DNA from: UBA8529 sp964390565
Lineage (GTDB): Bacteria > Bacteroidota > Bacteroidia > Bacteroidales > Tenuifilaceae
Direction: 5' to 3'
Assembly: GCA_964390565.1 (NCBI GenBank)
Contig: CAYMII010000003.1
Span: 88,638 to 152,637, forward strand
Length of the DNA stretch: 64,000 nt
Each line of letters begins with the position of its first letter. The stretch's first letter is position 1. The position numbers were made by a program, and so were the translations under genes. Shown piece by piece: positions 50,778-59,608 of this stretch. Under the pieces are notes generated by a model, which was not told where the DNA came from, ran no database searches, and saw only the letters and a program-made list of their open reading frames with translations.

Positions 50778-52364
50778 TTATTCAGGTTTTACAACCTCCA
50801 TCTTAGCGTTTATTCGAGAAAGCGCTTGATTTATCTTTTCTTCGGGTGATATGATGTTGTAATCGCCCCAGTAGGATTCATCAAATTTAAACTTTGAATC
50901 TAGAAAAACTGTGTTGGTTTTAAGAGATTCATCTTTTGAAAAGTGTTGAACATTAACCGTATCAATTTCGCAGCTTGCAAATTCGAGGAAAATATGAAAA
51001 TCGTTTGAGAATAAGTGATATCGTCTTTTATAGTTAAGTGATAAATCCCCTCGAATATGATTGATATAGTACTTTCCATTGCTATTGCTATAGCTTACGT
51101 TATAAGATATCTTCTCAGGGGTAACTCTATACCTTCTGCTCTTTTTAAGTACAAACATATCGTCAGTACTATTTACAAATTTGGGGTTTATTTCAAAATC
51201 AGCACTAACTATTGCATAGGTCTCCATATCAACATATAAAGTTCCCTTATATAGTGGCTCATATACGTAATCCTTTTGTTCAAAAGCAATTACATAAGCA
51301 TTGCGTGAGTTAATCGGAACGACATCAACCTTAGAGTAACTGTATTTATTAGTAAAATCGGGGTCAATAAAATCGGGTAAGTTCTTTATAATATCAAGGG
51401 AAAGCGCGCTCTGAAGGCCTGCCTTAATTTTTACAATCAGCGTATCGCGCTGGTCAATATTAATAAACTTACGCGACTGAAGCAGTTTTATCTGATCAAC
51501 CTCGAAAAGCTTATTAATTGGGGCTTTAAAGATTTTAATAATTGCCTCTGAGTAGTTCAAGTACTTTCTATCTTTTAAGACTCCCTCTCGATAAAAGCTT
51601 GTAATATAAATTGGTTTTTGGGGATAGTTCTCTTTTCGATTAGCATAAACTTTATTGATAACCTCACGGGCATCAATATTTCTGATAATTACTTCCTGAA
51701 TTGATATATACTCCGTTTCAAGAAGAATATCAACATTTTTATCTAAAAGTGCCTCAATTGGAATATGTTGACTTTTATATCCTAAATGTGATATTGTTAT
51801 TAAGGAACTTAAGAATTGAGGGTGTAGTTTAAGTGAGAAATAACCATCAAAATTGCTTATTGTACCTATGCCTCTATCAACAATTCCAATTGTCACAAAA
51901 GGTAAAGGTTTTTTAGTAAGCTTATCTAAAACTTGTCCCTTGACGCTAATTGGTTTTAAACTATCTTTATTAAAATTTGATTCAAGCGTTTGTTGCTCCT
52001 GACGCTTAAAAATTAAAATATGTTTTTCGATTACTTTATAATCGAGTGATTTATCGTCCAGTATTTCGTCCAAAACTTGTTTTAAAGTAGTGCTCTTAGA
52101 TGATATTTTTGAGGACTTATCGCTACCAACAATTTTGCTATCGTAAATGAAATAATAGCCAGTGAACTCAGTTACCTTACTAAGCAACTCATAAACAGTT
52201 GCCCGCTGAGGTTCAATTGTTATTTTTTGTTCAAAGAGATTCTCCTGAGCATTTAGAAAATATGGTGTGCATGTAAAAAATAAAAAAAACAGAAATACCG
52301 AAAAACTTCGGTATAAATCTGCCCTCGAAAGAATTGCAGAAAATATTAAGTATCTATTTTTCAA
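50778..52364 (-). CDS. STN-domain plus carboxypeptidase-regulatory-like protein without TonB barrel
   Basis: A 528-residue exported protein. The signal-anchor (SFSVFLFFLFFTCTPYFLNA) is followed by a secretin/TonB short N-terminal (STN) domain at about 45-115 (ATVYELLSKVTEFTGYYFIYD, KQVLDEILDDKSLDYKVIEKHILI). A carboxypeptidase-regulatory-like module (ISVKGQVLDKLTKKPLPFVTIGIVDRGIGTISNFDGYFSLKL) spans about 140-215. The rest is a 300-residue domain ending YWGDYNIISPEEKINQALSRI, shared with the paralogue at 54113-55375. STN domains normally carry signals from a TonB-dependent receptor to FecR; there is no plug or 22-strand barrel here. It overlaps the FecR gene by 11 bases. Confidence 0.8.
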   Translation of the reverse strand: MKNRYLIFSAILSRADLYRSFSVFLFFLFFTCTPYFLNAQENLFEQKITIEPQRATVYELLSKVTEFTGYYFIYDSKIVGSDKSSKISSKSTTLKQVLDEILDDKSLDYKVIEKHILIFKRQEQQTLESNFNKDSLKPISVKGQVLDKLTKKPLPFVTIGIVDRGIGTISNFDGYFSLKLHPQFLSSLITISHLGYKSQHIPIEALLDKNVDILLETEYISIQEVIIRNIDAREVINKVYANRKENYPQKPIYITSFYREGVLKDRKYLNYSEAIIKIFKAPINKLFEVDQIKLLQSRKFINIDQRDTLIVKIKAGLQSALSLDIIKNLPDFIDPDFTNKYSYSKVDVVPINSRNAYVIAFEQKDYVYEPLYKGTLYVDMETYAIVSADFEINPKFVNSTDDMFVLKKSRRYRVTPEKISYNVSYSNSNGKYYINHIRGDLSLNYKRRYHLFSNDFHIFLEFASCEIDTVNVQHFSKDESLKTNTVFLDSKFKFDESYWGDYNIISPEEKINQALSRINAKMEVVKPE

Positions 52365-53370
52365 TAGGCTTAATGATAATAGTTGAATCGGATTGCTCTT
52401 CTTTTGTTAGGTTTAAAGATAAACAAATTAGTTCTGTCATTATTGAAACTGAACTATTATCGAAAGTAGTTGTAAGTTTTTCTTCAGCAAGTTTTTTATC
52501 AGATAGTATTATGTTTGATTTATAGTTCTTATTAATAACGCTAATTACGTTGATTAACAATTCATCTTTAAATTGCATGCGCTTAGTTCTCCATGCAAAA
52601 TAGTTAGCATCTGTATTCTTCGACTTGATTAGCTGGTTGTTAGTTGTTGAAATCTTTTCGCCAGGAAGAACAATTTGCGATTGGGTTGGGTCGCTTTTTA
52701 GTGTTACTCTTACTTTACCTCGTTCAACGGCTAGCTCAAACGCTTCATTGGTTTCAGATTTCACATTAAAAGCAGTACCCAGCACCTCAACAATTACCTT
52801 TTCGGTTTCGATTCGGAATGGTTTTTTAGGGTTTGGTGCAACATCAAAGAAAGCTTCACCAGTTAAGTTAACCTTTCGTTCATCTGAGTTGAATTGCTCG
52901 GGATACGAGAACTGTGTATTATTTGCAAGATATACAACCGAACCGTCGTTTAATGTTTGAATTAAGGTATTAGGCTCGATTCCAGTATTTAAACTTATTA
53001 AAGTAGGGTTGCTCCTGAATACTGTAAATACAGATAAGCTGGCTACAGTAAATATTACAATAATAGATGCTGCATACTTTGCCCAAACAGGAACTAATTT
53101 ATGTTCAACGACTTTAGCTTCAGGGATAAGTTCCTCAGCATCCAATCTATTGAAAAGGCTTTGCCATCCCTTGTCTGCATCAACCTCACGCTTCTCATTA
53201 TATTGCCCCATTTTGTTCCAGTGTTGCTTCATTTCTGTAATTAAATTTTTATTCTCGGGAAAAGATTCGATTTCCTTCTCGAACTGAGAATGTTCATCAC
53301 TGCTCATTTCACCAGCAAGGTATCTTGCAATGATTTCGGAATCTTTTGAATTATTAATATTTAGTTTCAT
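52354..53370 (-). CDS. FecR-family anti-sigma factor
   Basis: A 338-residue single-pass membrane anti-sigma regulator. The N-terminal cytosolic part has NNSKDSEIIARYLAGEMSSDEHSQFEKEIESFP; then a transmembrane helix (about 100-120, VWAKYAASIIVIFTVASLSVF) and the periplasmic FecR domain (NTGIEPNTLIQTLNDGSVVYLANNTQFSYPEQF, NLTGEAFFDVAPNPKKPFRIETEKVIVEVLGTAFNVKS). A C-terminal STN-like domain (LINVISVINKNYKSNIILSDKKLAEEKLTTTFDN) ends it. It is 22 bases from the ECF sigma gene, the standard FecI-FecR order. Confidence 0.92.
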   Translation of the reverse strand: MKLNINNSKDSEIIARYLAGEMSSDEHSQFEKEIESFPENKNLITEMKQHWNKMGQYNEKREVDADKGWQSLFNRLDAEELIPEAKVVEHKLVPVWAKYAASIIVIFTVASLSVFTVFRSNPTLISLNTGIEPNTLIQTLNDGSVVYLANNTQFSYPEQFNSDERKVNLTGEAFFDVAPNPKKPFRIETEKVIVEVLGTAFNVKSETNEAFELAVERGKVRVTLKSDPTQSQIVLPGEKISTTNNQLIKSKNTDANYFAWRTKRMQFKDELLINVISVINKNYKSNIILSDKKLAEEKLTTTFDNSSVSIMTELICLSLNLTKEEQSDSTIIIKPIEK

Positions 53371-53392
53371 GGCTTTCAGTTTTAAGTATGAA

Positions 53393-53947
53393 TTAACATG
53401 CTATCTCTTCATACTGCTTCAGATTCTTTCGGAAGAGTTGGAGCGCTTTCCCCATATTTGCCTCAACCGTTTTAATTGAAATGGATAGTTTCTCTGCTAT
53501 CTCGCTATATTTCAACCCTTCAAATCTGCTTAGTTTAAAAATTAGGCTACACCTTTCGGGTAGTTCGTTAAGTGTTGCTTCAATAATCTCATTCAGCTCT
53601 TTTACCTCTAGTTCGTTCGAATAAATCCCTGAATCTGAACTATTTGTTTCAATAAAATTTTGCTCGTATTTCTTAACAACTTTTAAATGCTCGATGTATT
53701 TAAGAGAATTGTTTCGGATGGCACGATACATATAGGATTTTATTGAAATATGAATCTCCATTGTATGCCTGTTTTTCCAATAGTTGTAAAAAAACTCCTG
53801 AACAATCTCCTCGGCAACATCCATATCCTTTAAGAACTTATAAGCGTATTGGCAAAGTGGAGAATAAAGCGATTTGAAAAGCTTTTCAAACTCAACCAAA
53901 TCATCTTGTTTAATTCTTGTTTGCCTTATGAAACCCGCTAATTGCAT
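53393..53947 (-). CDS. ECF RNA polymerase sigma factor (FecI/RpoE-like)
   Basis: A 184-residue sigma-70 family member of the Bacteroidota FecI group. Region 2 (LVEFEKLFKSLYSPLCQYAYKFLKDMDVAEEIVQEFFYNYWKNR) and region 4 (LNELPERCSLIFKLSRFEGLKYSEIAEKLSISIKTVEANMGKALQLF) are clear. It would activate the downstream FecR/STN genes and perhaps the paralogous gene at 54113, on signal from the envelope. No autoregulatory box could be assigned. Confidence 0.93.
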   Translation of the reverse strand: MQLAGFIRQTRIKQDDLVEFEKLFKSLYSPLCQYAYKFLKDMDVAEEIVQEFFYNYWKNRHTMEIHISIKSYMYRAIRNNSLKYIEHLKVVKKYEQNFIETNSSDSGIYSNELEVKELNEIIEATLNELPERCSLIFKLSRFEGLKYSEIAEKLSISIKTVEANMGKALQLFRKNLKQYEEIAC

Positions 53948-54030
53948 TAATCTCAGATTAAATATTGTGTGTAAAATTACAACTTATTTAGTGTTATTTT
54001 TAAAATTAACTTGCTCTTTTCTTTTTTAAT

Positions 54031-54071
54031 AACTGCCCCGCATGTTCTTATTTAATTCATACGGGGCAGTT
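54031..54071. repeat. Hairpin between the sigma factor and the 54113 gene
   Basis: AACTGCCCCG (54031-54040) pairs with CGGGGCAGTT (54062-54071), plus three inner pairs ATG/CAT. No long T run follows on either strand; it may still act as a terminator or mRNA end for the minus-strand gene 54113-55375. Confidence 0.55.
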
Positions 54072-54112
54072 TCTCAATCATTAACCCTAACAATCTTCTT
54101 TAATTTGATGTG

Positions 54113-55375
54113 TTATTGTTTTTTGAATCTCTTATTGAATTTGTTAATCGCTGATTGTATTGACTCATCAGGAACGATTGTATTGTATTCTCCCCAGTAG
54201 TTTTCGTCGAAATACTCGTTAACTTTATCTGCAAGAACTGTGTACTGTTTAAAAGATTCCTTTGCTGCAAATTTCTCAACATTCTCTATTTTCCTTTCTG
54301 TAACAGCCATTTCAGACATTACGGTGTAGGTAGTTTTAAAGATTCTCTTCTTCCAATTACATGAGAATTTAACCTCATTACGTACATAATTGATATAGTA
54401 TTTCCCGTTTTGCTCTTTATAGGTTACAAGGTAATTAGTAGATGTTGGGACAAACTTTAACCCAAACGGTTTCTTTTTAACAAATGCACTTGCTGCCTTT
54501 TCTTCATCATTTAAGTCAAGGCTGAATTGAGCCATGGTTAATGCTAAGGTTTCTTTTTCAAGATATAATTTTCCGTAGTATAGAGGGTATTCTAAGTTCA
54601 TAATAGGTGTGAAGCCAATTTCGTAGTTTAACTTTCCATCAATATTTACTATATTGAGTAGTTCGTAGTTGTAGTAATCAGCGTTCTCACGAGAAAGAAT
54701 AACATCCGGGTTCTTAATAATGTCAAGCATCAGCGAAATACTTGGCCCACCAATTAACTTTACAGTTAGAGTATCAACTTTCTTAACATTAGTACCTTTA
54801 CGACCCTTAAATATTTTCACTCTATCAGCATCTATTAAAGAGGTGTAAGGTGATTTATAGATATCAATAATCGCTTCAGATATTGATACATAATCGCGAC
54901 GTTGCTTAATCGTTTCACGATAGAACCCCGTAAGCATATTTGGAGCATCACTATAGTTATCGCCAATGCTGCTAATCGCCCTTAGAACAAGGCTTCGAGG
55001 ATCCATTGGTTTTATAACAAGTTCCTTGATCTCAACTGAATAAGGATCGACTAAGAATGTTTGTTCAACATTTGCATTATCAGTTATTGCAAATTTCTTG
55101 TTCTGATATCCAATATGAGAAACCTCAAACTCTTTAATATTTAACGATTTTTGAACCTTGAGAGAAAATTCCCCATCAGAGTTTGATACAGTTCCAATAT
55201 TTGTTCCTGGAACCGATACGCTAGCAAAAACTACTTTTTGCTTTGTTTTGGAATCCTTAATAACACCATTAACGGTATAGTAGGAGGTGCCGTTTTGAGC
55301 GTATGTGAAGCCAAATCCTAATGTTAGTATGGCAACCATGCTCAAAGCTTTGAATCGATTAATAAAAGTTTTCAT
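54113..55375 (-). CDS. Carboxypeptidase-regulatory-like protein, paralogue of 50778-52364
   Basis: A 420-residue exported protein with a signal peptide (MKTFINRFKALSMVAILTLGFGFTYA), a carboxypeptidase-regulatory-like module (YYTVNGVIKDSKTKQKVVFASVSVPGTNIGTVSNSDGEFSLKV) and a large C-terminal domain (KMLTGFYRETIKQRRDYVSISEAIIDIYKSPY ... YFDENYWGEYNTIVPDESIQSAI). This is the same architecture as the STN-domain protein in the sigma operon but lacks STN. It is probably part of the same regulon. Function of the C-terminal domain is unknown to me. Confidence 0.8.
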   Translation of the reverse strand: MKTFINRFKALSMVAILTLGFGFTYAQNGTSYYTVNGVIKDSKTKQKVVFASVSVPGTNIGTVSNSDGEFSLKVQKSLNIKEFEVSHIGYQNKKFAITDNANVEQTFLVDPYSVEIKELVIKPMDPRSLVLRAISSIGDNYSDAPNMLTGFYRETIKQRRDYVSISEAIIDIYKSPYTSLIDADRVKIFKGRKGTNVKKVDTLTVKLIGGPSISLMLDIIKNPDVILSRENADYYNYELLNIVNIDGKLNYEIGFTPIMNLEYPLYYGKLYLEKETLALTMAQFSLDLNDEEKAASAFVKKKPFGLKFVPTSTNYLVTYKEQNGKYYINYVRNEVKFSCNWKKRIFKTTYTVMSEMAVTERKIENVEKFAAKESFKQYTVLADKVNEYFDENYWGEYNTIVPDESIQSAINKFNKRFKKQ

Positions 55376-55561
55376 AATTTTTATATTTAAACTGTTAAAC
55401 TGGTTTTCTGAACTTTCAATTATATGACCTGAACCTGTTTCGTTACCCTATTAAATTTTTGATTTTTTTTGTTTTTTTATTTTAAAAACAATTTTCATCT
55501 AAAATCATTACCTTGTAAACGTTTTAAATTGACAGTATTAACCCTTTAACTTTTAAAAAAG

Positions 55562-56074
55562 ATGAAAGTGTATCTTATTGGTTTTATGGCAAGTGGCAAA
55601 ACAACCATTGGGCAAGAGCTAGCCAAAACCCTTAGCTATGAATTCATCGATCTTGATGCCTACATTGGGAACAAGTACAATAAAACGATTAAGCAAATTT
55701 TCGAGATTAATGGTGAAGACCATTTCAGAATTATCGAAAATGAGGCATTAAGAGAAGTTGCATCCATTGAAGGGGATATTATTATTGCTGCTGGTGGAGG
55801 AACCTCATGCTTTTACAACAGTATCGATTTTATGAACAAGACAGGCCTTACCATTTACCTAAAGGTTGAGGTTGCTGAACTATTAGCACGCCTTATCGAA
55901 TCAAAGATTGATAGACCTTTACTTTGGGGGAAATCGAAACAAGAACTAAACGATTATATCATCCGTGTTCTTGAAGAGAGGGAAAAATATTACGATAAAG
56001 CCAAGATTGTTATTCAAACATCAAAGAGTAACACTAACCAAATTGCGCAAACTATAGTTGCAGCGATAGGTTAA
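55562..56074 (+). CDS. aroK: Shikimate kinase
   Basis: A 170-residue P-loop kinase of the chorismate pathway, phosphorylating the 3-hydroxyl of shikimate. Walker A is GFMASGKTTIGQELA; FIDLDAYIGNKYNKTIKQIFEINGEDHFR, the shikimate-binding AAGGGTSC and the LID region RPLLWGKSKQELN follow. Length is normal. A clear terminator follows. Confidence 0.96.
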   Translation: MKVYLIGFMASGKTTIGQELAKTLSYEFIDLDAYIGNKYNKTIKQIFEINGEDHFRIIENEALREVASIEGDIIIAAGGGTSCFYNSIDFMNKTGLTIYLKVEVAELLARLIESKIDRPLLWGKSKQELNDYIIRVLEEREKYYDKAKIVIQTSKSNTNQIAQTIVAAIG

Positions 56075-56094
56075 CTAATCTCTCATCAATATTT

Positions 56095-56127
56095 AAACCG
56101 CAATATTAGTTAATTTGCGGTTTTTTT
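56095..56127 (+). terminator. Intrinsic terminator after aroK
   Basis: AAACCGCAA (56095-56103) pairs with TTGCGGTTT (56115-56123), followed by T residues. Confidence 0.85.
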
Positions 56128-56172
56128 GCTTTATTACATAAAGCGCAATGCTAATTAAAAATTCTTTAAAAA

Positions 56173-56982
56173 GTGCGATACTTTATTCACATAGGATATA
56201 ATGGCTATAATTACAGAGGCTGGCAAAGGCAGCATGAGGTATTAAGCATTCAAGAGGTGCTTGAAACGCATCTTAGCAAACTGCTAAAAAGAAAAATCAC
56301 CTGTATAGGTTGCGGCAGAACCGATGCTCAAGTCCATGCAAGCCAGTACTTCTTTCATATGGATGTTGATGAACCATGGGATTTTGACCTGATCTTTAGG
56401 TTAAATAAAATGCTTTTAGAAGATATTTCAATCTTTGAAATTATTCCAGTTGAAGGTTACCCGCATGCACAACTTGACGCAACAAAGAGAACCTACGATT
56501 ACTTCATTCACACCTTTAAAAATCCATTCCTTCATGGGTTGAGCTCCTACTATCCTTTGGAAAACATTGATTATTCAAAGATGCGTAAGGCAGCAGATCT
56601 TATTATGGGAGAAAACGATTTTTCAAACTTTTGCAAAAGTCCCGATAAAAACCCCAGCAACATTTGCCAAATCTCAAAATCTCAACTCTATATTGATGAG
56701 AATGGCGATAAGATTCGATACCAAATTTCATCCAATAGATTCCTCAAAGGCATGGTTCGAATAATTGTAATGAAGCTGATTGAAATCGGAACAAACGAAC
56801 TCTCCTTGGATGAGTTTGAAAGCTATCTCCACCTAAAAAGCACACCAAAAACAATAATCCCAGCATATCCACAAGGATTGTACTTGTCAAAAGTCGATTA
56901 CCCCTTTTTGGATATCCCTCCTAGAATCGAATTCTCCACCATTTTCCAGAATAACGTTGATGATGTTTGGAAACCAATATAA
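56173..56982 (+). CDS. truA: tRNA pseudouridine synthase A
   Basis: A 269-residue enzyme making pseudouridine at tRNA positions 38-40. The catalytic Asp lies in CIGCGRTDAQVHASQYFFH. The RYFIHIGYNGYNYRGWQRQ start, the ATKRTYDYFIHT segment and the NRFLKGMVRIIVMKLIEIG block are typical. The start codon is GTG at 56173, chosen because it gives the normal family N-terminus. A trailing 50 residues beyond the usual end (FSTIFQNNVDDVWKPI) are a little unusual. Confidence 0.95.
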   Translation: MRYFIHIGYNGYNYRGWQRQHEVLSIQEVLETHLSKLLKRKITCIGCGRTDAQVHASQYFFHMDVDEPWDFDLIFRLNKMLLEDISIFEIIPVEGYPHAQLDATKRTYDYFIHTFKNPFLHGLSSYYPLENIDYSKMRKAADLIMGENDFSNFCKSPDKNPSNICQISKSQLYIDENGDKIRYQISSNRFLKGMVRIIVMKLIEIGTNELSLDEFESYLHLKSTPKTIIPAYPQGLYLSKVDYPFLDIPPRIEFSTIFQNNVDDVWKPI

Positions 56983-57052
56983 TCGTTGATTTTTTTCATA
57001 CTCCTCTTTTTTATTAAACCCTTTGGGGTTTTTTACATCATAGCATTATGCT

Positions 57053-57060
57053 TATTTTTG
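57053..57060 (+). promoter_or_regulatory. Possible -7 box for dcp
   Basis: TATTTTTG fits TAnnTTTG, 23 bases before the ATG; TTTG at 57022-57025 is too far upstream. Confidence 0.4.
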
Positions 57061-57083
57061 TAGAACTAAAGCCAACCTAAACT

Positions 57084-59189
57084 ATGAAAAAACTTACCAT
57101 GCTTTTACTACTACCAGCAATTCTTTTCTCCTCCTGCAAACAAAAGGAGAAAGAATCGTCAAACCCATTCTTTAGCGAGTATAATACTCCTTACAATGTA
57201 CCACCTTTCGACAAGATTGATACAAGCCACTTTGTGCCAGCAATTGAAAAAGGGATAGCCGAACAACAGGCAGAGATAGATGCAATCGTTAACAACCCTG
57301 AAACGCCAACCTTCGAAAACACGATTCTAGCCTATGACAAATCGGGTAAAATACTTAGCAAAGTAGGTCGGGTTTTTGGAACAATTAATGGAGCCAATAC
57401 AAATGATGATATACAAAAGATAAATGATGTTATCGCTCCTCTTACCACCAAACATCGCGATAATATTTCGTTAAACGATAAACTCTTCCAACGCATAAAA
57501 ACAGTTTATGATGCCCGTGAAAATGGTAATCTTGATGCCGACCAAAAAAGAGTTGTCACAAAATACTACGAAGATTTTGTTCGTAATGGAGCCAACCTAA
57601 ACGAGGCAGATAAAGAAAAACTACGTGAGATTAACCAAAAACTCTCAAAACTCTCAATAAAGTTTGGAAAGAACCTTTTAGCCGAAACCAATAAAAATTT
57701 TAAGCTGGTTGTTGACAAAAAAGAAGATTTAGATGGACTTCCACAAGGCATTATTGATGCTGCAGCCGAGGAGGCTAAAAACGACAGTTTAGTTGACAAA
57801 TGGGTATTTACCCTTCAAAAACCGAGCATGATCCCTTTCTTGCAATATGCTAAGAATCGTGATTTACGCGAGAAATTATATAAAGGGTATTTCATGCGAT
57901 GCAACAATAACGATGAGTTTGATAATAAAGAGATTATTTTAAATATAGTTAACCTACGCGCTGAACGTGCAAAGTTGTTAGGCTATAATACTTATGCCGA
58001 ATATGTTATAAGTCGGAATATGGCTCAAACTCCTGAAAAAGTATATGAGTTCCTTAAAGGGGTTTTTAATCCAGCTCAAGAAGTTGCCAAGAAAGATTTA
58101 GCTGATATGCAAAAAATAGCGGAGAAAGAGGGGGGCAAATTTAAACTTGAGCCTTGGGATTGGTGGTACTACTCAGAAAAGTTGATGAAAGAGAAGTTCG
58201 ATCTCGATGAGTCGGAACTAAAACCTTATTTTGTTCTTGGAAATGTTCGCGATGCAATGTTTTATGTTGCTAATAAGCTATATGGACTAACATTTACAAA
58301 AATAAATAACATTCCAGCATATCACCCTGAGGTTGAAGCATTCGAAGTAAAGGAGGCTGATGGCAACTACGCTGGTGTTCTTTACCTCGATTATCACCCA
58401 CGCTCAGGTAAGCGCCCAGGCGCATGGTGCGGTGCTATTAGAAGTCAGTCTTATGAAGATGGTAAAAGAATTCCTCCGATTGTTTCAATTGTTTGCAACT
58501 TCACTCGAGGCAATGGAAATGATCCTGCTCTTCTAACTTGGGATGAGGTAAACACTCTATTCCATGAGTTTGGTCATGGCTTGCACAACCTATTTACCGA
58601 TGGACCATATGAGCGTATAGCAGGTAGCCTTGCGCGCGATATGGTGGAACTTCCATCGCAAATTATGGAGAACTGGGCTGCACAACCCGAAATAATTAAG
58701 CAGTATGGCAAGCATTACAAAACCGGCGAAATTATTCCTGATGATCTTTTAGCACGATTACAAAAGAGCACAGTATTCAACCAAGGTTTTGTAACGGTTG
58801 AATATGTAGCTGCTTCAATCCTTGACCTCGATTGGCATAGCTTCACCGAACCTAAAAAAGTTGATGTACTTGCCTTCGAAAAACAATCGATGGATAATAT
58901 TAAGCTGATGAAGGAGATTCTTCCTCGCTATCGCACAACCTATTTCAACCATATCATTGGTGGCTATTCAGCTGGTTATTACGTTTACCTTTGGGCTGCT
59001 GTACTCGACACTGATGCATTCCAAGCATTTGTTGACTCAGGCGATATTTTTAATAAAGACATTGCAGCGAAGTTCCGTAAATACATCCTTACCGAAGGTG
59101 GCACCGATGAGGGAATGATTCAGTACCGTAAATTTAGAGGTCAAGATCCTTCAAACGAACCTCTGTTAAAAAAACGTGGATTAAAATAA
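57084..59189 (+). CDS. dcp: M3-family peptidyl-dipeptidase Dcp (lipoprotein)
   Basis: A 701-residue zinc metallopeptidase that removes dipeptides from oligopeptide C-termini. The zinc site HEFGHGLHNLF (about residues 493-503) with a downstream Glu gives HExxH. A lipoprotein signal MKKLTMLLLLPAILFSSC places it in the periplasm, with a lipid-modified Cys19. Motifs ERAKLLGYNTYAEYVISRNMAQTPEKVYEFL and LSKLSIKFGKNLLAETNKNF fit the Dcp subfamily. Length is near the usual 680 plus signal. Confidence 0.94.
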   Translation: MKKLTMLLLLPAILFSSCKQKEKESSNPFFSEYNTPYNVPPFDKIDTSHFVPAIEKGIAEQQAEIDAIVNNPETPTFENTILAYDKSGKILSKVGRVFGTINGANTNDDIQKINDVIAPLTTKHRDNISLNDKLFQRIKTVYDARENGNLDADQKRVVTKYYEDFVRNGANLNEADKEKLREINQKLSKLSIKFGKNLLAETNKNFKLVVDKKEDLDGLPQGIIDAAAEEAKNDSLVDKWVFTLQKPSMIPFLQYAKNRDLREKLYKGYFMRCNNNDEFDNKEIILNIVNLRAERAKLLGYNTYAEYVISRNMAQTPEKVYEFLKGVFNPAQEVAKKDLADMQKIAEKEGGKFKLEPWDWWYYSEKLMKEKFDLDESELKPYFVLGNVRDAMFYVANKLYGLTFTKINNIPAYHPEVEAFEVKEADGNYAGVLYLDYHPRSGKRPGAWCGAIRSQSYEDGKRIPPIVSIVCNFTRGNGNDPALLTWDEVNTLFHEFGHGLHNLFTDGPYERIAGSLARDMVELPSQIMENWAAQPEIIKQYGKHYKTGEIIPDDLLARLQKSTVFNQGFVTVEYVAASILDLDWHSFTEPKKVDVLAFEKQSMDNIKLMKEILPRYRTTYFNHIIGGYSAGYYVYLWAAVLDTDAFQAFVDSGDIFNKDIAAKFRKYILTEGGTDEGMIQYRKFRGQDPSNEPLLKKRGLK

Positions 59190-59209
59190 TAATAGATAAG
59201 TATGAAATG

Positions 59210-59241
59210 AAAAAGGGAGATTATTTACTATCTCCCTTTTT
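59210..59241 (+). terminator. Intrinsic terminator after dcp
   Basis: AAAAAGGGAGA (59210-59220) pairs with TCTCCCTTTTT (59231-59241). Confidence 0.85.
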
Positions 59242-59331
59242 CATTTATTTCTGAATCAATTTTAAAAAAATAAAATACTGGATAAACCTTACAAATTATT
59301 AAAAACGAAGCAGCTTTATGAATAATTCTTG

Positions 59332-59339
59332 TAACTTTG
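59332..59339 (+). promoter_or_regulatory. Probable -7 box for the cold-shock gene
   Basis: TAACTTTG matches TAnnTTTG, 19 bases before the ATG, implying a short leader rather than the long leader of enterobacterial cspA. Confidence 0.55.
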
Positions 59340-59358
59340 AGAAAAATAACATCAAATT

Positions 59359-59550
59359 ATGCATAAAGGAACAGTTAAATTCTTCAATGTTACCAAAGGA
59401 TTTGGATTCATTAAAGAAGCAGAATCAGGCAAGGAGTATTTTGTTCATGCCACTGGATTAATTGACAAAGTCAAAGAGAACGACGAAGTAACATTTGAAC
59501 TTCAAGAGGGCAAAAAGGGGTTAAACGCTATTGACGTTAAGCTCGCCTAA
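59359..59550 (+). CDS. Cold-shock (CspA-family) nucleic acid-binding protein
   Basis: A 63-residue OB-fold protein with RNP1 KGFGFIKE (about residues 14-21) and RNP2 YFVHATGL (about 27-34). It acts as an RNA chaperone. The C-terminal LQEGKKGLNAIDVKL is standard. Own promoter and terminator. Confidence 0.95.
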   Translation: MHKGTVKFFNVTKGFGFIKEAESGKEYFVHATGLIDKVKENDEVTFELQEGKKGLNAIDVKLA

Positions 59551-59581
59551 AAATCGAAGTTGATAAAACATGAATAGTTTT

Positions 59582-59608
59582 AACCCTACTTTACAGTAGG
59601 GTTTTTTG
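59582..59608 (+). terminator. Intrinsic terminator after the cold-shock gene
   Basis: AACCCTACT (59582-59590) pairs with AGTAGGGTT (59595-59603), followed by TTTTTG. Confidence 0.85.
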
